Assembly: GCF_900114455.1 (NCBI RefSeq)
Contig: NZ_FOTC01000007.1
Location: 122,901 to 186,900 of the forward strand
Length of the DNA: 64,000 bases
Source: Halogranum rubrum
GTDB taxonomy: Archaea; Halobacteriota; Halobacteria; Halobacteriales; Haloferacaceae
Direction of reading: 5' to 3'
The notes beneath the pieces were generated by a model. That model searched no databases and was not told the origin of the DNA. It saw only the letters and a program-made list of their open reading frames with translations. A program made the position numbers and the translations under genes. Positions 19,329 to 28,118 of this stretch are shown here, piece by piece; positions within the stretch are counted from its first letter, which is position 1; every line of letters starts with the position of its first letter.

Positions 19329-19544
19329 ATGTCCGAACCGGGTGAAATCTCTAATCGACTGTTACTGACGTTAGCTGTCGTCAACCTCTCTGCGGGCTCT
19401 CTAGACCTTTTCGTAGCTTTCACAGAGGGAGACTCGACGTTGGGGACAGGTACGTCGTTGGCATTTCTCCTACTCGGCACAGTTTTCAGTTACAGCTACT
19501 ACAGGCGAACTCGGGAGTCACACAGAACTAACTCTGCGACTTGA
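19329..19544 (+). CDS. small membrane protein, two helices
   Basis: A 71-residue product starting at ATG 19329 (MSEPGEISN). It has two hydrophobic stretches (LLLTLAVVNLSAGSLDLFVA and TSLAFLLLGTVFSYSYY) and a basic tail. The open frame extends upstream to 19158, but that extension is poor in acidic residues and lacks conserved character, so the short form is preferred. AT content is somewhat higher than in neighbours. Function unknown. Confidence 0.45.
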   Translation: MSEPGEISNRLLLTLAVVNLSAGSLDLFVAFTEGDSTLGTGTSLAFLLLGTVFSYSYYRRTRESHRTNSAT

Positions 19545-19587
19545 CTTGCGAAATAAGTGCTCTACATTCAGCACGATTTCGGGAAGC

Positions 19588-20769
19588 TTACTGCGCTGTC
19601 GAGTGTGACCGACGGAGTCGGAGCATCACCGTCGACCCTCCGTGCTCCGGTTCCTCGAACCCGAGGACGCCCCCCGAGACGTCGGCGACGGCTTTGACGA
19701 CCCAGAGGCCGAGTCCGTTCCCGTGTTGAAGTTGCGTCAGTTCGTTCTCGCCGGTGATGAGCGTCTTCTCGTGGACGGGGATGCCCGGCCCGTCGTCGTG
19801 CACGCCGAGTGTCACCCACTCGTCGTCCGCATCGAGCGAGATATCCACGGACGGCGTCTCCGAGTCGTTGTGTTCGACGGCGTTCTCGACGAGTTCTGAG
19901 AGTGCGAGCGAGAGCCCCGAGTCGGCGTCGGCCCGGCACTCGCCGGTGACGTCGTCGTCGACAGTGACCGTGACGGACGCTTCGGGGAACGAGTTCGCTG
20001 TCTCGTCGGCGACTTCCTCGACGGCTGCAGTGACGTTTCGCGGGCGGACGTCGCTCGGACCACGCTCGTACACCTGAATGACGCGCTTGGCGTTCTCTGC
20101 GAGGCTCCCGATAGTCGCGGCGTGCTGACTGATGACCTCGGCCGAGCGAACGAGCGACTCGTCGGTAACGCTCTCGGCGAGGATGTCGCCGTGTCCCTGT
20201 AACACGGTGGCGCTGTTGCGGAGGTTGTGTCGGATGACGCGGTTCAAGACGGCTATCTTCTGGCGTTCTTTGGCGAGTTGCTCGGCCCGGACACGGCGAG
20301 CGTCGTAGAACCCGATGATGACGTGTGCGGCCGCACCGAGTGCCAAGAGGTTCGCGATGGTGAACATCGGCTCTCGAAGCTCCGTCCCGAGTTGCCCCTG
20401 GTAGAGGAGGTTCGCGACCATCACCGACCCGAGGACGACGACGCCGAGCAGGTTCCAGACGGAGATGCGGACGACGTTCGTCGTGGAGAACCCACTACGT
20501 GCGAGCACGACGCCGACGAAGAGGAGGCCGAGTGAGACCAGCGAGCCAACAGTCGCGAGCACGACGCCGAGTATCGGCCCGCCATCGGCGAGGTGGATGA
20601 GATGTGGAACCAACAGTGCGAGTCCGGTGAGACTCACCGACCCGCTGGCGACGAGTCGCCCGACACTACCTCTCTCTCGTGCGCGAGAGACCTCTGCCGG
20701 CCCGTCGAGAGAGTCCAACATGAGTGCGTCGCGAACGAGCGCCCGGAACGAGTTCGTAGATTCGCCCAT
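19588..20769 (-). CDS. membrane sensor histidine kinase
   Basis: A 393-residue protein from ATG 20769 (MGESTNSFRALV). Four hydrophobic segments between about residues 40 and 150 form the membrane input. A coiled stretch (RRVRAEQLAKERQKIAVLN) leads to the H-box RVIRHNLRNSATVLQGHGD, with phospho-acceptor His181. The HATPase domain has the N box ELVENAVEHND, G1 DDGPGIP and G2 GLGLWVV. The RHNLRN H-box is typical of haloarchaeal kinases that work with soluble response regulators. No receiver gene is adjacent, so the partner is unknown. The open frame extends to 21087, but the extra 106 codons are Arg/Ser-rich and not protein-like. Confidence 0.88.
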   Translation of the reverse strand: MGESTNSFRALVRDALMLDSLDGPAEVSRARERGSVGRLVASGSVSLTGLALLVPHLIHLADGGPILGVVLATVGSLVSLGLLFVGVVLARSGFSTTNVVRISVWNLLGVVVLGSVMVANLLYQGQLGTELREPMFTIANLLALGAAAHVIIGFYDARRVRAEQLAKERQKIAVLNRVIRHNLRNSATVLQGHGDILAESVTDESLVRSAEVISQHAATIGSLAENAKRVIQVYERGPSDVRPRNVTAAVEEVADETANSFPEASVTVTVDDDVTGECRADADSGLSLALSELVENAVEHNDSETPSVDISLDADDEWVTLGVHDDGPGIPVHEKTLITGENELTQLQHGNGLGLWVVKAVADVSGGVLGFEEPEHGGSTVMLRLRRSHSTAQ

Positions 20770-20885
20770 GAGGGTCTCTCGATGCCGAAGAGGTATGTAA
20801 GTTTGTGAGAAATTCTCTAGTCTGAGAACTGAAGGACGAAAGCGTAAACAACAGCTATTCTTCACCCGGCTAAAAACGGACGACA

Positions 20886-20972
20886 ATGAGTCAGGACACC
20901 GGTGTCGTCGTTCCGGCGATTCGAGCGTACGAGAGCACACACGACACGGTTCCGCTCGACACCGACGACTGA
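20886..20972 (+). CDS. 28-codon ORF overlapping the GT-C gene by TGATG
   Basis: A short ORF encoding MSQDTGVVVPAIRAYE and 12 further residues, ending in TGA whose last base is the A of the next gene's ATG (TGATG). The start of the peptide resembles the opening beta strand of GT2 glycosyltransferases (VVVPA), so it may be a relic of such a gene or a translational coupler for the large membrane protein that follows. No ribosome-binding site is clear. Composition (acidic, no Arg bias) is compatible with real coding. Its size and lack of homology evidence keep confidence low. Confidence 0.4.
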   Translation: MSQDTGVVVPAIRAYESTHDTVPLDTDD

Positions 20973-23119
20973 TGCGGCGACAACGTCGAGAACGACTGTA
21001 CGCGCTGTTCGGTCTCGTCGTCGCGCTCCTCGCCGGCGTCGTCGTCGCGCTCCTCGCGACGAACCTCTTTCCGTACCACTCGGTCAACGACGACGAGGGC
21101 GTCGCTCTCCTACAGGCGGCGATGCTCCTGAAGGGACAGATGTTTCTCCACCCCGGTCAGTTGGCAGACGTCGTCCGCCCGTGGTCCTTCGTCGTCGCCG
21201 ACGCACCCGCCGAACTCGGCGGTGTGAAGATGTACGGGAAGGCCTCTCCGGTGATTTCCGCGCTGTTCGCGCTCTCGAAAGCGTCGACCGGAGAGTTCGA
21301 CGTCGTGCTCAGTGTCGTCGCCTTCGGGACGACGGCACTCGTCTACGGTATCGCCGCACAGGCGTTCGACCGCGAGACGGGCGTGCTCTCTGCACTCCTC
21401 CTCCTCGGGTCGCCGCTGTTTCTCGTCACCTCGGCGACGTTCCTCCCCTACGCACCGACGACGCTGTTCGCCCTCTTGTTCGGCTTCTCGTACGTTCGAG
21501 CCACCCGCCGCGAGAGTCTCTCTTGGAGTCTACTCTCCGGAACGGCAATCGGCGTCGCCTTCTTCGCGCGACCCTCCACGGGCGTCCTGTTCGCGCTCCC
21601 CTTTCTCGCTCACTCGCTGATGTCGCTGTGGCGGGCGCGGAAAGGAGCGAGATTCGAGGCAGTCCTGCGACGGTATCTCGCTATCGCCGTCCCCGGCCTC
21701 GCTGTCGTCGTGTTGGCGCTCGTCTACAACGCCGTGGTGACGGGCGACCCGTTCGTCTTCCCCTACGCGGCGTTCGCGCCGGACGACGGACTCAGACTCG
21801 GGCACCGTGAGAGTCTCGGGGCCGAGCAGAGTTACACGCCCGCACTCGCCGTCGAGACGACTGGTCGCCTGCTCTGGCTCTTCGCGACGAAGTGGACCAC
21901 TGCCGGTCTCGTCGGGACGCTCGCCTTCGTCGTCGGTCTCGGCGTCTCGCTTCGACGGGCGCTGACGAGAAGGGGACCGGCCCGCCGCCCGTCGCCGCTC
22001 TCGAAGCGCGGCCGCGCGGCCGCCAAGATGCCCGAACGCGAGGTCCAGCTCGTCCTCGCCGCCGTCGTCGTGAGTGTCGTCCTCGGCAACGCCTTCTTCT
22101 GGGGAACGCTCGACAGCCTACAGAACGGACTCGTCCGCCTGCTCGGGCCGTTCTACTACTTCGACCTCCTGCTTCCGCTCTCGGCGTTCGCCGCCGCCGG
22201 CATCCTGACCACTGCCCGGACGCTCCGCCGAGAGTCGCGAGCGCGGTTCTCCCCCGCGGAGGTTCGCGGCGTGCTCCTCCTCGCCCTCGTCGTCTCCGTC
22301 CCCGTCGCTGCGACGACGGAGATGCAGGTGCTCTCGGACCCCTTCGCCGAGAACGGCCAGCGGACGGCGAATCTGGCAAGCACGTACGAACCGATTGTAG
22401 AGACGGAGTTCGACGACGCCGTCGTCTTCCTTCCCACCCCCTACGGCGACTGGCAACAGCATCCGTTCCAGTATCTCCGGAACGACCCCGGATTCGACGG
22501 TGAGGTGCTCTACGTGCTCGACGAGGAACCGGAGCGAGACTTCGAGACGTTGGGCCTCACCGAGAATCGGACGCCGTATCGGTTCACCTACCGCGGCGAG
22601 TGGACGGGCGCAGTCGACCCGGTGACGCCCCAACTCCAGCAGTTGGACGTGCTGGAAGGCCAGCGAGTGAACGCGACGTCGACGCTCGGCGTCCCGGCGC
22701 GAGCGTCGAACGCGACGGTCCGTATCGAGACGGTAGAAGGAGACGCCCGCTACGACGTCGCCGACGTGAATCCGAATGGGACAGTGACCGCCGAGTGGAC
22801 CGTCGGACCCGACGACGCGCGAGTGACGAACCTCCCCGCGGCGACAGCGAACGAAGCGGTGCGGCTTCCAGCGGGCGCGAGCGAAGTCGACCTCGTCGTC
22901 ACCTTCGTCACGCAGTCGGGCGCGACGGTGACGTATCGGCAAGAGGCGACAGTCGAGGTGAGCGACGAGCGTGTCCGCGTCGTCTGGCCGCCGGAGACGC
23001 GCGTCTGTCGGTCGACGACGGAGTGCGGGACGGAGGGGACGTACGTCGGTCCGGAGGGAGACTACGTGTCGGGCGTGTCGGTGGAGACGGAGGCACGAGT
23101 CGTGAACGAGACGGCGTGA
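20972..23119 (+). CDS. large GT-C-like membrane protein, probable glycosyltransferase
   Basis: A 715-residue protein. An N-terminal membrane domain with about 10-12 hydrophobic helices (residues 10-465) precedes a soluble, probably extracytoplasmic domain of about 240 residues rich in Thr/Val/Asn. After the first helix the loop reads PYHSVNDDEGVALLQ (Asp40, Asp41, Glu42), the position of the catalytic acidic motif in GT-C/GT39 enzymes that use dolichyl-phosphate sugars. A second loop motif is FFARPSTGVLFALPF. Haloarchaea glycosylate the S-layer and pilins, so a lipid-linked sugar transferase is plausible. The start overlaps the stop of a 28-codon ORF. Substrate unknown. Confidence 0.72.
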   Translation: MRRQRRERLYALFGLVVALLAGVVVALLATNLFPYHSVNDDEGVALLQAAMLLKGQMFLHPGQLADVVRPWSFVVADAPAELGGVKMYGKASPVISALFALSKASTGEFDVVLSVVAFGTTALVYGIAAQAFDRETGVLSALLLLGSPLFLVTSATFLPYAPTTLFALLFGFSYVRATRRESLSWSLLSGTAIGVAFFARPSTGVLFALPFLAHSLMSLWRARKGARFEAVLRRYLAIAVPGLAVVVLALVYNAVVTGDPFVFPYAAFAPDDGLRLGHRESLGAEQSYTPALAVETTGRLLWLFATKWTTAGLVGTLAFVVGLGVSLRRALTRRGPARRPSPLSKRGRAAAKMPEREVQLVLAAVVVSVVLGNAFFWGTLDSLQNGLVRLLGPFYYFDLLLPLSAFAAAGILTTARTLRRESRARFSPAEVRGVLLLALVVSVPVAATTEMQVLSDPFAENGQRTANLASTYEPIVETEFDDAVVFLPTPYGDWQQHPFQYLRNDPGFDGEVLYVLDEEPERDFETLGLTENRTPYRFTYRGEWTGAVDPVTPQLQQLDVLEGQRVNATSTLGVPARASNATVRIETVEGDARYDVADVNPNGTVTAEWTVGPDDARVTNLPAATANEAVRLPAGASEVDLVVTFVTQSGATVTYRQEATVEVSDERVRVVWPPETRVCRSTTECGTEGTYVGPEGDYVSGVSVETEARVVNETA

Positions 23120-23448
23120 GGACGGAGAGTTCACATGGCGCGCGCTGGCGATTCCTCCGTGAATCGCCAGTCAGCGTGCGAGGGACGACTGAGTAAACGA
23201 GCGAACGCGAGTGACCGAAGGAGTCGGCTGGGGAGGGTGTGGCTGTACCGTGGGCGGGGCTGAAAGGGGACGCACTCTCGACGAACCCCGGCGACGAAAG
23301 CACCGCAGGAGCGAGTGAAACGAGCGACGAGGAGCACAACGAGTCGCGGGAGTCGAGAGTGTGTGGGCTTTCTCGAAGGCTGGTTCAGAACGGGGGTTCG
23401 GAGATGAACGGTCCCCTATACAGCGTGACAAAAGGTGAGGAGGGAAGT
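23120..23448. other. 329-bp convergent intergenic region, no gene seen
   Basis: The region lies between the 3' ends of the GT-C-like gene and the GH13 gene. It contains short repeats of GAGCGAACG/GAGCGAGTG type and several short ORFs in shadow frames, none with coding character. No hairpin, T-tract or promoter stands out. Confidence 0.4.
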
Positions 23449-25857
23449 CTACAACTCGCGCGTCCAGACGACGGCCTGACTGTTCGCTAACTCGAACTCA
23501 TCGCTATCCTCGTCGACACCGGGCGCGGCGAGTTCGACGTTCCACCCCTCTGCCGCCACAGGCACTTCCATCTCCTCGCGCAGGAACGCCGGCGACACTT
23601 CGACGGGGACGCCCTCCATGTTCGCGGCGAACAGCACCTGCTCGTCGCCGTCGGGCGACTCGCGCAGACCGTAGTAGACCACGGTTCCCTCCGTCGGGTG
23701 GACGTAACCGAAGTCCTCGCGGTCGTAGTCCAAGTCGTCGAGCAACCACTGTCGTTCTTGGCGGAACTCGCGAACCGAGAGGTCGAAGGCGGTGCGGTCG
23801 TCGTCTTGGGAGTCGTGCCAGTGCGTGAGGTTGGCGAAGTCGTGGACGTCCTGCATCCACGCGTAGGCGTAGGCTTCGAGGTCTTCAGCCGAGAGGTCGT
23901 CGCCGAGCGGTTGCTCCATCGCCGACAGCATCTCGGCCATCACGTCGAGGTCGTAGTCAGTGGCCTTCACCGTCGCCGAGAGTGCGTTCATGAATTTGCG
24001 CAACTGGTCTCTGCTCTCGAAGCCCATCTCCTCGATGCGCTGGAAGTGCTGTTCGTGCTGGAAGTCCTGTGGGCGCACCTGCCAGTAGAGGAACTTCGAC
24101 TCGTCGGAGACGACTTTGACGTTCCAGAGCGAGTCCGTGTCGCGGACGAACCCCCACGGCGCACGCATGTTCGCGTGGATGAAGTCCATCGGGACGCCGG
24201 GGAGCATGCAGTGAAAGAGCATCGACGACGCCGGGTTGTTGTAGGCCTCGTCGAGCGTCTCCGGCAACGTCTCGCCGAGATAGGGGTTCACGGGCGACTG
24301 GTTGAACTCCACCGTCGGGTCGATTTGCGTGCCGCGGCGGATGGTGTCGTGGTTGGCGACGCCGGTCAGCCAGTTGCCGCCGAAGTCCGCGACTTCGCGG
24401 ACGCGCCACCACTTCGTCGCCCAGAACGTGAGCAGAGCGGGCGTGTTGTGCGCGAACGTGATGGGTGACCACTGGAAGGAGTGGGGGTGTTGTTCGATGA
24501 GCGCTCGGTAGCTCGATGCGAGTTCCCAGTCCTCTCGCGGCCACGGGCGGCCATCCTCGTAGATCATCCACGGGCGGTACTCCTGGCCGCCGACTTCCTG
24601 GACGATGTGGTCCATCTCCGCGAGGTAGTCGTCGTCGTGGATGCTCTCCTCTAACTCGGGGTCCCAGTTGGTGAAGTCCTGCGCACCGTCGACGCGGATG
24701 CCGTCGGCACCGAAGTCCATCTTCCGGCGCTGCATCTCCAAGAGGACCGCGCGGACGACGGGGTGGGGATATTCGAGTTCTTGGCCGTACATCCCCGGTC
24801 CCTCGAAGTAGTAGTCGTTGAGGAGTTTCAGACCGCCGTTGTCCGAGTGACCGAGAGCGACGTCGAAGACGATGCGAATCGGTTCTGGAAGGTTGTGACA
24901 GGTGGCGATGAAGTCGACCAGTTCGTCCGGACGACCAGTCTCCAGAATCGCGGGGTTCGTCGCCGAGAACGCGGAGATGACGATATCGTACCCCCAGTTT
25001 ATCATGTCCGGGCGGTCGACGGCCACCTCGATTTCGCCCGCCTCGTCGCCCTCCGTCTCGACGGCCCAGAACTCGTGGATGTCCTCGTTCTCGGTGATGG
25101 GTTCGACCGGCATCACCTGAATCGCGTCGTAGCCGACGAAGTTGCGCTCGGCGGGCGTCAGGTCCTCGCCCGCGCGGAGTTTGTCGCCGATGTCCTCGTA
25201 CTGGCGAGCGAGGCCACCGAGTGACCCCGCTTCCGTGGCCGTGCCGGGGTGAATCTCGACCATGCTCGTCGCCGGGTCGACGCGTGGCACGCCGTCGTCT
25301 TCGCTCGTCGGGATACGCTCCTCGTCGGTGCCGAAGGCTTGGAAGTAGTCGCGGTCGGCGCGTTCTCGGTCCAATCGCTCCATGTCGTACAGTTCGGCGG
25401 GCGCGAACGCACCGAACGGGACGGAGTAAGCCAGTGGGTCGGGGACCGTCTTCCACTCGCCGTCGTCTTCGTAGGCGAGTTGGTAGAGCGACCCGAGTTG
25501 CTCGCGTGTGCCGGGTTTCATCCCGTCGACGACGCCCCAGTGGAACTCGCCGTTCCGTTCGAGCGGAACGCGTTCGCGGGTGAACGTCAGCGAGTCGTGG
25601 CCGTAGGGCTGGACGTCTTCGGTCGGCGTGAGTACTTCGAGGTAGACGTCGCCTTCGGCGATGTCGGCGTCGAGCAGTTCGGGCGTCCAGAAGCCGACTT
25701 CGGCGCGGCCGTCGGTGTAGTGTGCGCCGAGGCGCTGGACGACCTCTTTCATCGCTTCAAATTCTTGGTCGTGGCTGGCGCGAACGTCGTCGTGCCAGTC
25801 GACGAGTTCGGCGGTCTGGGCGTCGAGTAGGGTGCAGTCTCCGTAGGTGTCGCTCAT
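23449..25857 (-). CDS. GH13-clan glycoside hydrolase, probable glucosylglycerol hydrolase type (GghA-like)
   Basis: An 802-residue cytoplasmic protein with a TIM-barrel core. Conserved GH13-type sites: strand 3 motif RIVFDVALGHSDN, nucleophile region GADGIRVDGAQDFTNWD, acid/base region WMIYEDGRPWPRED and transition-state Asp in GVANHDTIRRG. The long insertions, the VALGHSDN variant and the overall length match the group around cyanobacterial glucosylglycerol hydrolase rather than ordinary alpha-amylases; this is recognition from memory, not alignment. The family hydrolyses glucosylglycerol or glucosylglycerate-type compatible solutes to glucose, relevant to osmotic balance. A second GH13 gene lies 72 bp upstream on the same strand, so they may be co-transcribed. 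Sucrose or trehalose-type substrates remain possible. Confidence 0.72.
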   Translation of the reverse strand: MSDTYGDCTLLDAQTAELVDWHDDVRASHDQEFEAMKEVVQRLGAHYTDGRAEVGFWTPELLDADIAEGDVYLEVLTPTEDVQPYGHDSLTFTRERVPLERNGEFHWGVVDGMKPGTREQLGSLYQLAYEDDGEWKTVPDPLAYSVPFGAFAPAELYDMERLDRERADRDYFQAFGTDEERIPTSEDDGVPRVDPATSMVEIHPGTATEAGSLGGLARQYEDIGDKLRAGEDLTPAERNFVGYDAIQVMPVEPITENEDIHEFWAVETEGDEAGEIEVAVDRPDMINWGYDIVISAFSATNPAILETGRPDELVDFIATCHNLPEPIRIVFDVALGHSDNGGLKLLNDYYFEGPGMYGQELEYPHPVVRAVLLEMQRRKMDFGADGIRVDGAQDFTNWDPELEESIHDDDYLAEMDHIVQEVGGQEYRPWMIYEDGRPWPREDWELASSYRALIEQHPHSFQWSPITFAHNTPALLTFWATKWWRVREVADFGGNWLTGVANHDTIRRGTQIDPTVEFNQSPVNPYLGETLPETLDEAYNNPASSMLFHCMLPGVPMDFIHANMRAPWGFVRDTDSLWNVKVVSDESKFLYWQVRPQDFQHEQHFQRIEEMGFESRDQLRKFMNALSATVKATDYDLDVMAEMLSAMEQPLGDDLSAEDLEAYAYAWMQDVHDFANLTHWHDSQDDDRTAFDLSVREFRQERQWLLDDLDYDREDFGYVHPTEGTVVYYGLRESPDGDEQVLFAANMEGVPVEVSPAFLREEMEVPVAAEGWNVELAAPGVDEDSDEFELANSQAVVWTREL

Positions 25858-25929
25858 GTAGTGGTTGTGTTCGGGTCTGTGAATCGGGATGTAGTCGGTC
25901 GGCGGTACACGGAAAATGGAGTCGGGGCG

Positions 25930-27888
25930 TCAGCCCTGAATCGGGAGGACGACGACGTCGTCGACGGTCAACTCGCCGTCGACGAGGACGTCCTCGCCGG
26001 AGACGACGTCGCGCGTCTCGACGGACTCGGCGACGGAGAACGTCGCTCGCTCCGCGCCGAAGTTGAGCGCGACGACGTAGCCCTCGCCGCCGTCTTGGCG
26101 GACGAAGGAGGTCACGCGGTCGGAGTCGGACTGGTAGTCGACGCGGTGGAAGTCGCCCTCGAACTGGAGGGCGGGAATCTCGTCTCGCGTGTCGATGAGC
26201 GTCTCGTAGTGGCTTCGGAGGGTCTCGTTCGCGTGTTCCCACGCGAGTGGGTCGCGGCGACCCTGCTGGCCGAGTTCCTGTCCGCCGTAGAGCATCGGGA
26301 CGCCCGGGAGCGTGAACAGCGCGCCCGCGGAGGCGAGCGCCGCCGGTTCGCCGCACTCGACGACGTAGCGCGTCTCGTCGTGGTTCTCCTGATAGAGCAT
26401 GAACGACGCGTGGTCCGGGAAACCGACTTCGGTGCGCTGTTCGATGGCGTCGAGGATGGCGTCGGCCGACTGGTTGCCGTTGCCGACCTGTCGCATCGTG
26501 AAGTACAGCGTCGTGTCGAAGTGCATGTCGAACATCCCGTTGTGGAAGTCGGCGATGTACGGGATGGTCTCGTCGAGGAGCAAGAACTCGCGGTCGTAGG
26601 ACTTCACGCGGTCACGGAGTTCCTGCCAGAAGGCGTTGGGGACGGCCCACGCCATGTCACAGCGGAACCCGTCGGCGACGCGCGCCCACTGGTCGACGGC
26701 GTCGAGCAGGTACCGGCGGACCTTCGTGTTCTCGAAGTTCCAGTTGGCGATGAACTCCCAGTCGAAGTACGTCCCCGGTTCGCCGCTGTCCTGCCATTCG
26801 TACCAGTCGTAGTACTCCGAATCGGGGTTCTTGTACGCGTCCTCGAAGTAGGGATGGTCGCGTGCCGAGTGGTTCATCACGAGGTCGAAGAGGACTTTCA
26901 TCCCGTGGTCGTGGGCGGCGTCGACGAACGCCTCGTAGTCCTCGCGCGTGCCGAGGTCCTCGGCGATGTCGAAGAAGTCGACGATGTTGTAACCGTGCGG
27001 CGCGTGGTCGTTCTGAAGGACGGGCGTCAGCCAGAGACAGTCGACGCCGAGGTCTTGGAGATAGTCGAGACGCTTCGTCAGTGCCTCGAAGGTGTTGTCC
27101 GACTCCTCGTCGTCGGAGGCGAACCCGCGGACGTAAATCTCGTAGAGTGTGACGTCTTTCGACCACTCCGGCGGGTCGTTCAGACGGACGAACGAGACGG
27201 ATTCGCCAGCCTTCTCGACGGAGATGGAGTCAGGGACGGAGTAGGACTCGGCGATGGCGACGCCGTGGACGCGGACGCGGTCACCGAAGGCGTCGACCGG
27301 GATGTGGACTTCGCGGTCACCGATGGAGACGTCGCCGCGAGAGATGTCGTCGCGGTCGTCGAGCAGGAACTCGACGTCCAAGTCGTCGGCCGAGAGTTTG
27401 CTCTTGGGGTGCGGTTGCGGGTGGGCTTCGACGACGACGGTGTCGCCCTCGATGCGACCGTGGAGTTGGATGCGAGGACGGCCACCTTCTTCGCTCTCTT
27501 TCTCCGCGCCGCGTGCGCCGCTACCGGAGCCAGAGAGACCGGAGACGTTGGAACCAGAGAGACCGGAGACGCCGGAGACGCCACTCCATCCACTCATCCC
27601 GCTCATGCCGGAGGCACCGAGACCGGTGCCGCCGACGGGGCGGAGCGACCCGGGGAACGCCCGGATTGTAAGTTCGTGGATACCGTCTGGTGCGTCTAGC
27701 TCGATGGTGTAGCGACCGGGTGCGTCGGGAGTGAACTCCTCTACGTCGTCGGTGCCGACCGTCGCCTGACTGGAGACGGGTGCACTCTTGACGTGCCAGT
27801 TGTACGTCGCAGTGGGGTCCGGGTCGCGCGGGGCGAGTTCGAGCGTATCGCCGACCGCAGCGAACCGGGGGGGCCCAGGATGATGCAT
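25930..27888 (-). CDS. malA: GH13 alpha-amylase/neopullulanase-type enzyme with Ser-Gly repeat linker
   Basis: A 652-residue protein. An N-terminal Ig-like domain (residues 1-95, PGRYTIELDAPDG) is joined to the rest by a low-complexity linker of about 40 residues (96-135) made of SG-X repeats such as SGMSGWSGVSGVSGLSGS. A carbohydrate-binding-like beta domain follows, then the GH13 barrel with DFFDIAEDLGTRED, nucleophile GFRCDMAWAVP, acid/base LLLDETIPYI and YQENHDETRYV. No signal peptide is visible (starts MHHPGPPRF), so cytoplasmic action on maltodextrins is likely. Divergent from the GH15 gene across a 230-bp region. The product is of the group often called MalA in haloarchaea; substrate not proven. 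Confidence 0.83.
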   Translation of the reverse strand: MHHPGPPRFAAVGDTLELAPRDPDPTATYNWHVKSAPVSSQATVGTDDVEEFTPDAPGRYTIELDAPDGIHELTIRAFPGSLRPVGGTGLGASGMSGMSGWSGVSGVSGLSGSNVSGLSGSGSGARGAEKESEEGGRPRIQLHGRIEGDTVVVEAHPQPHPKSKLSADDLDVEFLLDDRDDISRGDVSIGDREVHIPVDAFGDRVRVHGVAIAESYSVPDSISVEKAGESVSFVRLNDPPEWSKDVTLYEIYVRGFASDDEESDNTFEALTKRLDYLQDLGVDCLWLTPVLQNDHAPHGYNIVDFFDIAEDLGTREDYEAFVDAAHDHGMKVLFDLVMNHSARDHPYFEDAYKNPDSEYYDWYEWQDSGEPGTYFDWEFIANWNFENTKVRRYLLDAVDQWARVADGFRCDMAWAVPNAFWQELRDRVKSYDREFLLLDETIPYIADFHNGMFDMHFDTTLYFTMRQVGNGNQSADAILDAIEQRTEVGFPDHASFMLYQENHDETRYVVECGEPAALASAGALFTLPGVPMLYGGQELGQQGRRDPLAWEHANETLRSHYETLIDTRDEIPALQFEGDFHRVDYQSDSDRVTSFVRQDGGEGYVVALNFGAERATFSVAESVETRDVVSGEDVLVDGELTVDDVVVLPIQG

Positions 27889-27950
27889 ATATCACTCCAT
27901 CCATCAGCGCTACTTTTGTTTTTCTCCTTGTCGAAGTATTGTGTACACCC

Positions 27951-27979
27951 GTAGTAAAACTCGTAGTAACAGTTATAAG
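27951..27979 (+). promoter_or_regulatory. direct repeats and TATA-like element between malA-like and GH15 genes
   Basis: GTAGTAA occurs at 27951-27957 and 27963-27969 (period 12), followed by TTATAAG at 27973-27979. A GTGTACAC palindrome lies just upstream near 27941-27948. The cluster could be a regulator site controlling both divergent glucan genes. Confidence 0.4.
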
Positions 27980-28085
27980 CGTGCTCTGACCACTGCTGTG
28001 TAGCACACGGGTGGGAGACCGCAGATTCACCGGGAAGAGCGTGAGCTATATCCGGAGTTCAGAAACGTGCCTTGCGGATTCCGCC

Positions 28086-28095
28086 AATATTTATG
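28086..28095 (+). promoter_or_regulatory. TATA-like element of the double GH15 gene
   Basis: AATATTTATG lies 24-33 bp before the ATG at 28119, the spacing expected for a leaderless haloarchaeal gene. It supports this start over the upstream ATG at 28011. Confidence 0.5.
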
Positions 28096-28118
28096 TAGTG
28101 GGACTCGCGTGTCACTCT

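Noticed and set aside
19588..21087. 499-residue form of the histidine kinase
   Set aside because: The first 106 residues are Ser/Arg/Cys-rich and overlap the next gene's start region; ATG 20769 fits the protein-like part.
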